From positions 868,001 to 932,000 of the forward strand of contig NZ_CP080572.1 of the NCBI RefSeq assembly GCF_023746595.1: 64,000 bases of DNA, written 5' to 3'. This document shows, in pieces, positions 7,659 through 15,980 of the stretch. Below the pieces are notes generated by a model that saw nothing but the letters and a program-made list of their open reading frames with translations, did no database searches and had not been told where the DNA came from. The stretch comes from Thermococcus argininiproducens. Its GTDB lineage: Archaea > Methanobacteriota_B > Thermococci > Thermococcales > Thermococcaceae. Made by a program: the position numbers and the translations under genes. Each line of letters opens with the position of its first letter. Positions within the stretch are counted from its first letter, which is position 1.

Positions 7659-9032
7659 ATGGCAAAGATAGACCAGATGCGGATCGAAATTCTAGAAGGG
7701 AACATAGAAAAGACACTTTTCAGACTAGCTTATCCATTAATAATCAACAACCTTATTCATGTGCTCTATAACATAACTGATACTTTTTGGCTTGGAAAAA
7801 TTGGGAGAGAGGCATTATCAGCTCCAGGAGTATCTTGGCCTCTTATTGGAACTCTTATGAATTTAGGACAAGGATTTGCTATTGCAGGATTTGCTTTTGT
7901 GGGTCAGTATATAGGGGCGAAAGAATACCAAAAAGCCAATAAGGCTGCTGGGGCATTGTATTCTCTGGTTCTATTTTTTGCTTCTTTAACTGCTATTGTA
8001 GGGTTTCTTATCACACCCAAGGCTTTGGAATTCATGAAGGTTACTCCCAATGTCTATCCTTATGCCTTAACTTATGTTAGGATAATCTTTTTGGGTTTGC
8101 CGTTTTCATTCATGGGATTTGCGTTTAGTGCCCTTATGAGGGCCACGGGGGATACAAAAACACCAGTTAAGATAAATATCTTCACAGTGTTGCTTAATGT
8201 TATTCTTGATCCAATTTTGATATTTGGGTTCTTTGGGGTTCCGAGACTTGGAGTGGCTGGAGCTGCAATAGCTACGGTCTTTTCAAATACTTTGGGATCA
8301 ATAATCGGTACATACCTTCTTTTCACAGGAAAAGCTGGTTTGCATCTTACTTTTACTTCTTTGAGACCGGATTTTGTCTTTTATAAGAAAATTTTTAGAG
8401 TAGGCCTTCCCTCCGGAATTGGCCAATCTGCGAACAGTTTTGGATTTGTTATCTTAACTCGTATAATATTTGGCTTTGGTGATGTTACATACGCTGCTTA
8501 TACAATTACAACTCGCCTTGTGAATTTTCTCACGAGCATCTCTAGGGGGATAAGCATGGCGATGGGAACTATGATAGCCCAAAACGTTGGCGCTGAGAAC
8601 TATGAGAGGGCAAGGAAGATTGCCGAGAGGACGATGATAGTAAACGTTGCTATAGCAACTACAGCCGTCATTGTCATTGGAGCCTTAAGAGTGCCGATTT
8701 TTAGAATTTTCCTCGATGATAGAGCGGTTGTTGAGGAGAGTGCAATTGTTTGGAGATACTTCTTAACTTCTGTTCCATTTTTTAATGGTCTCTTTGTTGT
8801 AGTTAATAACGTCTTTAGAGCTTCAGGGCATACAAAGAAGAGCATGATGCTTGGAATCCTAAGACTTTGGGGCCTAAGAATACCTTTGAGTTATTTTCTT
8901 GGCTATATTATCATTGGATCATCTATGGGAGTTTTCCTAGGTATGGGACTTAGTAATGTTATAGCAGGGCTTTTTGGTTTTGCATGGTTTTTAAGGGGAA
9001 CATGGATGAAGAGGATTATAGATGAAGAATAG
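7659..9032 (+). CDS. MATE family efflux transporter (second of a tandem pair)
   Basis: A 457-residue MATE exporter, clearly a paralogue of the gene at 6243. Shared features include the opening motif (MRIEILEGNIEKT against MRQEIVEGNIERT), YPLIINN, FRASGHTKKSMMLGILRLWGLRIPLSY and the WFLRGTWMKRIID end. Twelve membrane spans are expected. Start ATG 7659 fits a leaderless transcript. Keeping two diverged copies with separate but alike promoters suggests related, not redundant, substrates or expression conditions (inference). Confidence 0.93.
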   Translation: MAKIDQMRIEILEGNIEKTLFRLAYPLIINNLIHVLYNITDTFWLGKIGREALSAPGVSWPLIGTLMNLGQGFAIAGFAFVGQYIGAKEYQKANKAAGALYSLVLFFASLTAIVGFLITPKALEFMKVTPNVYPYALTYVRIIFLGLPFSFMGFAFSALMRATGDTKTPVKINIFTVLLNVILDPILIFGFFGVPRLGVAGAAIATVFSNTLGSIIGTYLLFTGKAGLHLTFTSLRPDFVFYKKIFRVGLPSGIGQSANSFGFVILTRIIFGFGDVTYAAYTITTRLVNFLTSISRGISMAMGTMIAQNVGAENYERARKIAERTMIVNVAIATTAVIVIGALRVPIFRIFLDDRAVVEESAIVWRYFLTSVPFFNGLFVVVNNVFRASGHTKKSMMLGILRLWGLRIPLSYFLGYIIIGSSMGVFLGMGLSNVIAGLFGFAWFLRGTWMKRIIDEE

Positions 9033-9086
9033 AGTATCATAATATTTATATTCTACACAATTCTCTATATAGATCGGGTGATATAT

Positions 9087-10001
9087 ATGGAGTTTAGAAA
9101 GATACAATTTACGGGAAGAAGCTCATATATAATATCACTTCCAAAAAAATGGGTTAGAGAGAATAATCTGAAACAAGGGGATATAGTTCCTATAACTATA
9201 AACCCTGATGGATCGCTTTTGATATTCCCTAAGGAACCAAGAGAAATAAGTGAAAGTAGAGAACTTTTAATCTCTAAAGAAATTTCCCCGGACATGGCTG
9301 TGAGGCTATTAATTTCTGCTTATATTCAAGGCTATGATATTATAGATGTGAAATTTACAGAAGACATGCCAATATATAAAGTGAAAATACGCCAAACGAT
9401 TCAAAACCTTCCAGGACTAGAGATAATCTTAGAAGAGCCGCTTAGAATTACAAGTAAAAGCTTGCTCGCTGATGAAGAGGTAAACCTGAAGGAGATCATA
9501 GAAAGATTAACTTCAATTTTAATCTCCATGATTGAGGATCTGACACTTATAAGTGAGTTCGAGAAAAAGGAAGTACTTAGAGATATAAATGGACTAGAAA
9601 ATGAGCTCGACCGCTTTTACTTTCTAACCTTAAGGGCAGTGAATAAGATTCTCTCCGGAGGAAGCATAGTTAAGGATGGTGGGTTAATTAAACGAAATTT
9701 CGACCTTCTTGGAGTGCTGTTTATAGTTCGTAATATTGAAAGAATAGGAGATCATATGGTGCGGATTGCTGAGAATTTTGATCCAGATCTTAATATTGCA
9801 TACTTAAAAGAAATAATCCAAAAAGTGATGAGTCAGATGACTAGAAAAGACCTAAAGAAAATTGATGCAATAATGCTCGAATTAAAAGAACATATAAAGT
9901 CAATAGATTATAGAAAATCCTTGGCCATGGATAGCTATCGTAGGATACTCGAGTATCTCGAAAATATAGGAGAAACCATAATCAACATGAGTCTAAGCTA
10001 A
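9087..10001 (+). CDS. PhoU-like regulator with N-terminal AbrB/SpoVT DNA-binding domain
   Basis: About 304 residues. Residues 1-45 (MEFRKIQFTGRSSYIISLPKKW) form the swapped-hairpin AbrB-type domain common in archaeal phosphate regulators. The rest is helical with two PhoU-type three-helix bundles, including NIERIGDHMVRIAENF, matching the PhoU ExxxDH metal/helix motif. Such proteins usually control phosphate uptake. Here no pst or phosphate transporter gene is adjacent, so the target is not obvious. The start at ATG 9087 is favoured because GGGTGAT lies just before it; the GTG at 9078 is part of that site. Confidence 0.85.
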   Translation: MEFRKIQFTGRSSYIISLPKKWVRENNLKQGDIVPITINPDGSLLIFPKEPREISESRELLISKEISPDMAVRLLISAYIQGYDIIDVKFTEDMPIYKVKIRQTIQNLPGLEIILEEPLRITSKSLLADEEVNLKEIIERLTSILISMIEDLTLISEFEKKEVLRDINGLENELDRFYFLTLRAVNKILSGGSIVKDGGLIKRNFDLLGVLFIVRNIERIGDHMVRIAENFDPDLNIAYLKEIIQKVMSQMTRKDLKKIDAIMLELKEHIKSIDYRKSLAMDSYRRILEYLENIGETIINMSLS

Positions 10002-10088
10002 TGAGGGCTATGGACGTATTAAGGCTACTCTCTTTCCGTTTCCATAATGCTTTTAACCTTTCGAAGACATTAATTGATGGTGGCGTTC

Positions 10089-11006
10089 ATGAAGGCGATT
10101 ATTGTTCATGGTGGGGCCGGTACAATAAGAAATGAAGAGAGAATTCCAAAGATTCTTGAAGGAGTAAGAGAGGCTGTTTTAGCAGGTTGGAAAGAATTAA
10201 AAAGGGGTTCAGCTCTTGATGCAGTTGAAGAGGCTGTTAAAGTGTTGGAGGATAATCCCATCTTTAATGCAGGAACTGGCAGTGTTTTAACCTTGGATGG
10301 TAAAGTTGAGATGGATGCAGCTATTATGAGTTCTAATCTGGAAGCAGGAGCTGTAGCTGGTGTATGGGGTGTTAAAAATCCAATAAGTGTTGCGAGAAAG
10401 GTCATGGAAAAAACAGATCATGTACTCCTTGTGGGAGAGGGGGCCGTTAAATTTGCTCGTTTGGTAGGGTTTGAAGAGTATGACCCAATAACAGAAGAAA
10501 GACTTGAACAATGGAAAAAACTCAAAGAGAAGCTTCTCAACGAGGGATCTATACCTCACTGGAAAAGAATAAGTGAGCTGATAAGGGAATATCCTGAACT
10601 TCTTAGAAGCACGGTGGGGGCTGTAGCATTTGACGGAGAAGAAATTGTGGCTGGCACATCAACAGGAGGAGTATTCCTAAAAATGTTTGGGAGGGTTGGC
10701 GATACTCCAATAATTGGGAGTGGAACTTATGCTAACGAATTTGCAGGAGCTTCATGTACTGGCCTTGGGGAAGTCGCTATGAAATTAGCCCTGGCTAAAA
10801 CAGCGACAGATTTTGTTAAATCTGGTATGAATGCTCAAAAAGCTAGTGAAGCTGCCATTGAGCTAGCTACTCGGTATTTTGGAAATGATAATATGGGAAT
10901 AATAATGGTTGATATAAATGGTAACATAGGTTTTGCGAGAAATACAAAACATATGAGTGTTGCATATCTAAAAGAGGGTATGGAAAAGCCAATTGCCGAC
11001 ATTTAG
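10089..11006 (+). CDS. plant-type (Ntn-hydrolase) L-asparaginase / isoaspartyl peptidase
   Basis: About 305 residues of the type III asparaginase family, which hydrolyses asparagine and isoaspartyl dipeptides after self-cleavage. Seen are the N-terminal IIVHGGAGT, NPIFNAGTGSVLT, and the cleavage/nucleophile site ST-VGAVAFDG, with the Thr near residue 175. GGVFLKMFGRVGDTPIIGSGTYA forms the substrate and glycine-rich region. Cleavage before this Thr would give alpha and beta chains of about 19 and 14 kDa. ATG 10089 is chosen because GGTGG precedes it by five bases; TTG 10074 and ATG 10077 are also open. It lies 11 bases before the MFS gene, so it probably shares its transcript. Confidence 0.93.
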   Translation: MKAIIVHGGAGTIRNEERIPKILEGVREAVLAGWKELKRGSALDAVEEAVKVLEDNPIFNAGTGSVLTLDGKVEMDAAIMSSNLEAGAVAGVWGVKNPISVARKVMEKTDHVLLVGEGAVKFARLVGFEEYDPITEERLEQWKKLKEKLLNEGSIPHWKRISELIREYPELLRSTVGAVAFDGEEIVAGTSTGGVFLKMFGRVGDTPIIGSGTYANEFAGASCTGLGEVAMKLALAKTATDFVKSGMNAQKASEAAIELATRYFGNDNMGIIMVDINGNIGFARNTKHMSVAYLKEGMEKPIADI

Positions 11007-11017
11007 GAGATAGGGCC

Positions 11018-12187
11018 ATGGAAAGAAAAGATCTTTGGCTTCTTCACTTTTCGACATTTTTCTTCTTCTTAGGATATATTTTAGTAGCTCCTCTAATTTC
11101 TCCGCTTGCTATTCAGCTTGGGGCAACTCCCTTTGTTGTAGGAACTGTGGCTTCAGTCTCATCAATTTTCGCTTTTGCCTTAAAACCAGTAGGAGGAATT
11201 TTGGGAGATAGGGGAAAGAGTTTTGAAGTTATGATGCTTGGTACTCTCTTTGGAGCAGTAGCTGGTATGTTTTATGTACTCTCTTTCTTCATGAAAAGCT
11301 TGGTGATCTTTGCTGTAGGACGGGCAGTTCATGGGATGGCCGCCGCGTTTTTCTTCCCATCATCTCTCTCAACAGCCATAGACCTTGCACCTAAGGGCAG
11401 GGTGGGAGAGACATTAGGATGGAGAGGAACGATGTTTTCTATAAGCCAGCTTATAGGTCCTGCATTAGGAGGGTTTATGGCTGATTATCTTGGGTTCCAG
11501 TCAGCGTTTTTATTCACCATCATCATTTCTTTAGTCGGTTTTCTGTTTGTTCTAAAGGCGTATAGGGAGGTTAGAACTAAAGTAGAGGCAAGAGCGCAGG
11601 AAGAAATCAAAGGATCTTACAGAGATCTAATAACGGCCCCATTTATTTTTGCGTCTTTTTCACTCCTTTTCATGGTTTTTGCATATAGTGGGATGTACAC
11701 ATTCCTTCCTGCATATTACAAAATTTCAGGTCTTGGGACAAGTGTTTTTGGTATCTATGCTAGTATTATGGGTGGTTTCAGTCTCTTAACTAGGGTTTTT
11801 GGAGGCAAAGAAGCTGATAAGAGAGGGCCTGTACCAGTGGCTTCGATAGGAATCATTTTAATAACTTCAGCATATTTAGCCTTATTTTCGTATTTACTAC
11901 CTCCCAAGGCATATTTAAGTGCTATTGTCCTTGGAGCAGGGTTTGGTCTAACGGTTCCTTCTCTGCAGATGCTGGCTTTGGCAAATTTGCCTAAAAATAT
12001 ACGTGGAATGGGATCGAGTGTTTATACGATGTTTTTTGATCTTGGTTATCTTTCGGGCCCCTTAATTTTGGGGTATGTTGCAGAGCTTGAAGGGTATGAG
12101 AGGATATTCCTCTTCCTCCCAATCCTAACCTTTTTATCCCTCCTAAGTCTCATAATTCTTAAGGTAGTAAGGAGGAGTAAAAAATGA
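11018..12187 (+). CDS. MFS transporter
   Basis: A 389-residue major facilitator protein with 12 membrane spans. The loop 2-3 motif appears as GGILGDRGKSFEVM near residue 65, and a second-half equivalent as GGKEADKRGP. The substrate cannot be read from sequence. It lies between the asparaginase gene and a radical SAM gene whose ATG overlaps its stop by four bases, so these two are translationally coupled. Confidence 0.9.
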   Translation: MERKDLWLLHFSTFFFFLGYILVAPLISPLAIQLGATPFVVGTVASVSSIFAFALKPVGGILGDRGKSFEVMMLGTLFGAVAGMFYVLSFFMKSLVIFAVGRAVHGMAAAFFFPSSLSTAIDLAPKGRVGETLGWRGTMFSISQLIGPALGGFMADYLGFQSAFLFTIIISLVGFLFVLKAYREVRTKVEARAQEEIKGSYRDLITAPFIFASFSLLFMVFAYSGMYTFLPAYYKISGLGTSVFGIYASIMGGFSLLTRVFGGKEADKRGPVPVASIGIILITSAYLALFSYLLPPKAYLSAIVLGAGFGLTVPSLQMLALANLPKNIRGMGSSVYTMFFDLGYLSGPLILGYVAELEGYERIFLFLPILTFLSLLSLIILKVVRRSKK

Positions 12188-13134
12188 AAATCAGAGTTTC
12201 CTATGGAACTGCAGTAATGTTAGGGTTAAAAAGAGGCAGAATGTTAGCAAGGCCTACGACAGCCTATTTTATGACATATTACGAAGGAAAGTGCCTCAAT
12301 AATTGTGCTTTCTGTGTCCAGGCAAGAGAAAGCAGAGCAGATGTAGAGAAACTTTCCAGAATAACTTGGCCTGCCTTTGATTTAAATGACGTAGTGTCTA
12401 GACTCGGAGATTCGAACTTTGCGAGGATATGTCTTCAAACTATAGACTATCCAAATCTTGTGAAAGACGTGTTAGTACTTCTTAAGGCATTTTCTGGAGT
12501 TGAGCTGCCGGTTTCTCTTTCAATTACTCCTGTAAATAGGGAGTATCTTAGACAATTTAAGAAATTTGGTGTCGATTACGTGGGAGTGGGTTTAGATGTC
12601 GCAAGTGAAGAAATTTATAACATGATAAAGGACTCTATGTACACTTGGGATGAAATGTGGGAGTTTGCAAAGGACATTATACAGATTTTTGGAGAAAGAA
12701 GTGCGTTTATCCATTTAATCTTTGGGTTAGGCGAAAGTGAGGAGGAATTTTTGGGTACAATTCAAAGGGCATACGATATTGGGGCGGAAGTTTCCATTTT
12801 TGCGTTTACTCCAGTTAGGGGGACTGCTCTTGAGAGGAGGTCTCCTCCACCTCTTGAAAGATACAGATTGATGCAGATTGGTCTCTATCTAATTAAGAAC
12901 GGAATAAAAAGGATTGAAGATTTTAAGTTTAAAGATGGAAAGCTCGTTAGTTTTGACCTCTCACGAGAAGAGTTTTTCAAAGTGCTTAGTGAAGGAGCTT
13001 TCATGACTCATGGATGTCCAGGATGTAATAGGCCGTATTATAACGAAAAGCCAAGCAGTGAACCATACAACTTTCCTATAAGGCCAGAGAAAGAATACTT
13101 AAATAAAGTTCTTCAAGGGTTATTCCAAAAGTAA
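12184..13134 (+). CDS. radical SAM protein, biotin-synthase-related (possible lipoyl synthase type)
   Basis: A 316-residue radical SAM enzyme. The SAM-binding 4Fe-4S motif is CLNNCAFC (CxxxCxxC) near residue 38. A C-terminal THGCPGCNRPYYNE near residue 280 has two more cysteines that could bind an auxiliary cluster. These traits fit the archaeal biotin-synthase-related group (COG2516 as I recall), part of which was reported as the two-protein lipoyl synthase LipS1/LipS2 in Thermococcus. The assignment to that pair is tentative and no partner gene is in the window. The gene overlaps the upstream MFS gene by four bases and the convergent gene at 13120 by 15. Confidence 0.75.
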   Translation: MKIRVSYGTAVMLGLKRGRMLARPTTAYFMTYYEGKCLNNCAFCVQARESRADVEKLSRITWPAFDLNDVVSRLGDSNFARICLQTIDYPNLVKDVLVLLKAFSGVELPVSLSITPVNREYLRQFKKFGVDYVGVGLDVASEEIYNMIKDSMYTWDEMWEFAKDIIQIFGERSAFIHLIFGLGESEEEFLGTIQRAYDIGAEVSIFAFTPVRGTALERRSPPPLERYRLMQIGLYLIKNGIKRIEDFKFKDGKLVSFDLSREEFFKVLSEGAFMTHGCPGCNRPYYNEKPSSEPYNFPIRPEKEYLNKVLQGLFQK

Positions 13135-13599
13135 ACGAATTATGTTTTTGAGTTCATTTGTTTTTAAACTATTTATAATTGATTGGGCTTCTCTGTGATT
13201 ACCTCTTGCGATAGCATTTATAGCTCTTGAGAAGTCATACAGCTCTTCATTTTTCTTCTCTGTTACAGTTTCAAAATTGCTACTTAAAGAACTTATTTTA
13301 TTATTTTTCTTTATTATTATGAAAATGCTTTTGAGTCTTTCTAATCCTAGGAAATACATTTCTTGGTTTGGAGCATATAGAATAGCTTTAAAAGCATTAT
13401 TTATTGCATTCTTGTAGTTTTCTTCTTCTATATAAGTCTCCACAAGGCCAAAACAAGCTTCAAAATATAACCATGGATGAGAGCCCTCTGCTAATTCCAT
13501 AACGGTGCTAAATTTTTCTTTTGCTATTTCTAGTTGTTTATTATTTAAAGCCTTTTGAGCATCTTTAAATACCAGTACTGCAAGCTCTTCTTTTTTCAT
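13120..13599 (-). CDS. small TPR-like helical protein, unknown function
   Basis: 159 residues, nearly all helical and rich in Lys/Glu/Asn, with TPR-like spacing (AQKALNNKQLEIAKEKFSTV, ACFGLVETYIEEENYKNAINNAFKAIL). No catalytic motif is seen. It starts five bases downstream of the rio2 stop, so it is very likely co-transcribed with the Rio2 kinase, and may be a scaffold for it or for ribosome assembly (inference). Its 3' end overlaps the radical SAM gene tail-to-tail by 15 bases. Confidence 0.75.
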   Translation of the reverse strand: MKKEELAVLVFKDAQKALNNKQLEIAKEKFSTVMELAEGSHPWLYFEACFGLVETYIEEENYKNAINNAFKAILYAPNQEMYFLGLERLKSIFIIIKKNNKISSLSSNFETVTEKKNEELYDFSRAINAIARGNHREAQSIINSLKTNELKNIIRLLLE

Positions 13600-13604
13600 C
13601 TTTA

Positions 13605-14528
13605 TTACTCCCTTCTAAGGCTCATTTTGAAGGCTGCTTCGAATTCTTCCCAGACTTCTTCCCAATTTAATTTTACTCCCCATTTTTTCTTAAATGAGTT
13701 CAAAAGCACTTGTAGATCTCTTTCAAGATAATATTTAGCATCCGGAAATCCTGTTGTCAGATATTGGGGCCAATCAATTATTAATATGTCTCCATTACTT
13801 TTAAGGACTATGTTGTAAAGGCTCATATCAGAGTGTATTATGCCGAATTCCACTATCTTTTTGTATTCTTCTAGAACTTTATTAAGTATTTCAAGGGCTT
13901 CTTCTCTTGTTAGGTCTGTATCTGTAAGTTCTATAAGCTCAACACCTTCTATGAACTCCATGACAATTGCATGTCTGTTCCATGCAATTGGTTTTGGAAC
14001 TTTTGCTATTGGGTTTAGAAGTTGAAGTGCCTCGTATTCTCTTTGGGCAACAAGTCTGGAAATATATAACCAGGAAATATGTCTTTTATCTATAAAATCG
14101 GGTCTGTAAAGTTTTATTCTTGTATAACTTGTTCTTCCAATTCGGTTAAACTTAACCGCAACTTTTTCTTCGCTGGGAGTTATCCCGATATATACATCGG
14201 CCTCTTTTCCAACGCCGATCTGGGTTTGGCTTATTGCTTTGATGACTCCTTTTTGGGCAAATGCCCTTATCACTAAAGCATCATATCCATGAATTGTTAG
14301 CTGATAACCAATATATCCTATATCACTCCTTCTTCTCACGAGCCCCCAGTTGTCAAGCTTTCCTAATCGATGAGAAGCAGTTTCGATATCAACTTTTGCA
14401 AATTTTGCAATATTCTCTAGAGGCACCCATTCGTAATGGCGCATATTTAACTCTACTCCTCTTAATACCTTAAAATCGAGATCTCTCAAGTTTGGATAGA
14501 CTTCAAGTGCGAGAAGTTTGCTTACCAT
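13605..14528 (-). CDS. rio2: Rio2 serine protein kinase/ATPase
   Basis: 307 residues with the Rio2 layout: an N-terminal winged helix (residues 1-90) and a RIO kinase domain. The ATP loop is IGVGKEADVYIG, the catalytic loop HSDMSLYNI (Asp near 226) and the metal-binding segment IIDWPQ. Rio2 acts in the final maturation of the small ribosomal subunit. It heads a two-gene minus-strand unit with the TPR-like gene, and is divergent from the MFS gene at 14613 with an 84-base gap. Confidence 0.95.
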   Translation of the reverse strand: MVSKLLALEVYPNLRDLDFKVLRGVELNMRHYEWVPLENIAKFAKVDIETASHRLGKLDNWGLVRRRSDIGYIGYQLTIHGYDALVIRAFAQKGVIKAISQTQIGVGKEADVYIGITPSEEKVAVKFNRIGRTSYTRIKLYRPDFIDKRHISWLYISRLVAQREYEALQLLNPIAKVPKPIAWNRHAIVMEFIEGVELIELTDTDLTREEALEILNKVLEEYKKIVEFGIIHSDMSLYNIVLKSNGDILIIDWPQYLTTGFPDAKYYLERDLQVLLNSFKKKWGVKLNWEEVWEEFEAAFKMSLRRE

Positions 14529-14556
14529 GTTCCTCCCATTCTCCCTACTTTCTCCC

Positions 14557-14579
14557 CTTTTTATACTTAACTCTTCGAT
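14557..14579 (+). promoter_or_regulatory. promoter of MFS gene: TATA plus TTCGAT
   Basis: CTTTTTATACTT at 14557-14568 followed by TTCGAT at 14574-14579 repeats the element seen before both MATE genes, at the same spacing. It lies in the short divergent region shared with rio2. Confidence 0.55.
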
Positions 14580-14612
14580 AAATTTTTAAGCGTTTAATTA
14601 TTCACCTAAAAC

Positions 14613-15716
14613 ATGCGTAAAAAGCTTCTCATACTGCTATCTCTTGGATGGATATTCAACTATGCCCACAGAATGTCTATTCCTCCTCTTATTCCTATTA
14701 TTAAAGGAGAGTTTAGCATAACAAATGCTCAGGCAGGGTTGTTGATGACATCTCTTTTGCTTCCTTATGCATTAATTCAAGTTCCTGCGGGATATTTTGG
14801 GGATAAACTCGGCAGAAAAAGGCTTGTTGTAATGAGTATATTAGGATACTCACTGGCAAGTGCTTTTATGCTATTTGCAAGAGATTACTGGCATCTATTG
14901 GCTGTCAGAGCACTTTATGGTCTTTTTGCAGGGCTCTATTATGCTCCCTCTACTGCATTAATAAGTGAAATTTACAAAGAAAGAAAAGGCTCAGCATTGG
15001 GGATTTTCATGATTGGACCTCCCGTGGGAAGTGCGATTGCTCCAGCTATTGCAGTTCCAATAGCCTTAACTTTGGAGTGGAGATATTCATTTTTAGTCCT
15101 TTCTCTAATGAGTGCCACAATAGGAGTTGCTTTAATGTTCGCTATTAAAGGGGAAGTAAAACAGGTTGAAAGACCAAGGTTCCAGATTCCCAAAAATATT
15201 CTTGGCTTAAGTGTAATGAATTTTCTATTATTGGCTGCGTTCTTTGGAATATTGACTTTTCTTCCTGACTTCTTTGTTAACAAGGGTAGAAGTTTAGAGG
15301 AAGCCTCATTCTATTTTTCCATCCTTTCCATTGTTGGAATTTTTGGATCCATCGCAGGTGGAACAGTATACGATAAAATTAGGGAAGCTAGTTTGATATG
15401 CATTCTGTCCTTTAACGCTGTTTTGTCATTCATTCTGGTAAAAACGTCTTACCCGCCACTAGTCCTGCCTTTAGGTTTGTTTTTTTATTCAGTGGGTCCT
15501 GCAGTAACAGCTTACACCAGTGAGCATGCAACACCCGAGAACCTTGGAACTGTTATGGGGTTTGTTAATATGATGGGATTCTTTGGAGCGACGACTGGTC
15601 CGTATTTTGTAGGCTTCCTAATCGACAAAATAGGTTATGAAGGGGCTTTTTACTCGATTTCAGGGATGTATTTAGTGAGTATGTTAATCCTGGCCTTTGA
15701 AAAGATCCACTATTAG
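14613..15716 (+). CDS. MFS transporter
   Basis: A 367-residue, 11-12 span carrier. The canonical loop 2-3 motif GYFGDKLGRKRLVV is near residue 65 and RALYGLFAGLYYAPSTALISE near 100, as in anion/sugar and drug MFS carriers. The start is ATG 14613, with no clear Shine-Dalgarno sequence. It is not closely related to the MFS protein at 11018. Substrate unknown. Confidence 0.9.
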   Translation: MRKKLLILLSLGWIFNYAHRMSIPPLIPIIKGEFSITNAQAGLLMTSLLLPYALIQVPAGYFGDKLGRKRLVVMSILGYSLASAFMLFARDYWHLLAVRALYGLFAGLYYAPSTALISEIYKERKGSALGIFMIGPPVGSAIAPAIAVPIALTLEWRYSFLVLSLMSATIGVALMFAIKGEVKQVERPRFQIPKNILGLSVMNFLLLAAFFGILTFLPDFFVNKGRSLEEASFYFSILSIVGIFGSIAGGTVYDKIREASLICILSFNAVLSFILVKTSYPPLVLPLGLFFYSVGPAVTAYTSEHATPENLGTVMGFVNMMGFFGATTGPYFVGFLIDKIGYEGAFYSISGMYLVSMLILAFEKIHY

Positions 15717-15737
15717 GATTTCATTTCATGTTCTTCG

Positions 15738-15746
15738 GTGTTTAAC
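15738..15746 (+). promoter_or_regulatory. weak SurR-like half site
   Basis: GTGTTTAAC differs by one base from GTTnnnAAC. A reverse-oriented near match, GTTAAATAC, lies at 15813-15821. Both are upstream of the stronger site at 15855, in the 264-base hydrogenase control region. Confidence 0.3.
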
Positions 15747-15854
15747 TAATACATTTGGGGACAAAAGTCTACATTGATGGAATGGATTAAACCATGTTGT
15801 AGTCTTCTGTTGGTTAAATACTTGATGACATAACTTTACAAAGGCAAGCTTGGT

Positions 15855-15871
15855 GTATTTAACCTTTGGTT
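15855..15871 (+). promoter_or_regulatory. candidate SurR operator of the sulfhydrogenase operon
   Basis: GTAtttAACctttgGTT fits the extended SurR consensus GTTn3AACn5GTT with one mismatch. It lies about 25 bases upstream of the TATA box (15896-15904), the position of an activator site. SurR activates hydrogenase genes and is switched off by sulfur through its CxxC redox switch. Confidence 0.6.
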
Positions 15872-15895
15872 AAAAAGCTAAGGGTTTAGAAATCC

Positions 15896-15904
15896 TTTTT
15901 TATA
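15896..15904 (+). promoter_or_regulatory. TATA box of the hyd operon
   Basis: CTTTTTATACAC is a strong TATA element. The expected transcription start is near 15925, leaving a leader of about 55 bases before the TTG start at 15981. Confidence 0.65.
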
Positions 15905-15980
15905 CACAAAACAAGGCTTCATTGAGGATGAATAAAAATGTTCATTAATAGTATTTGTGTACATTGGTGGGGTGATAAAG

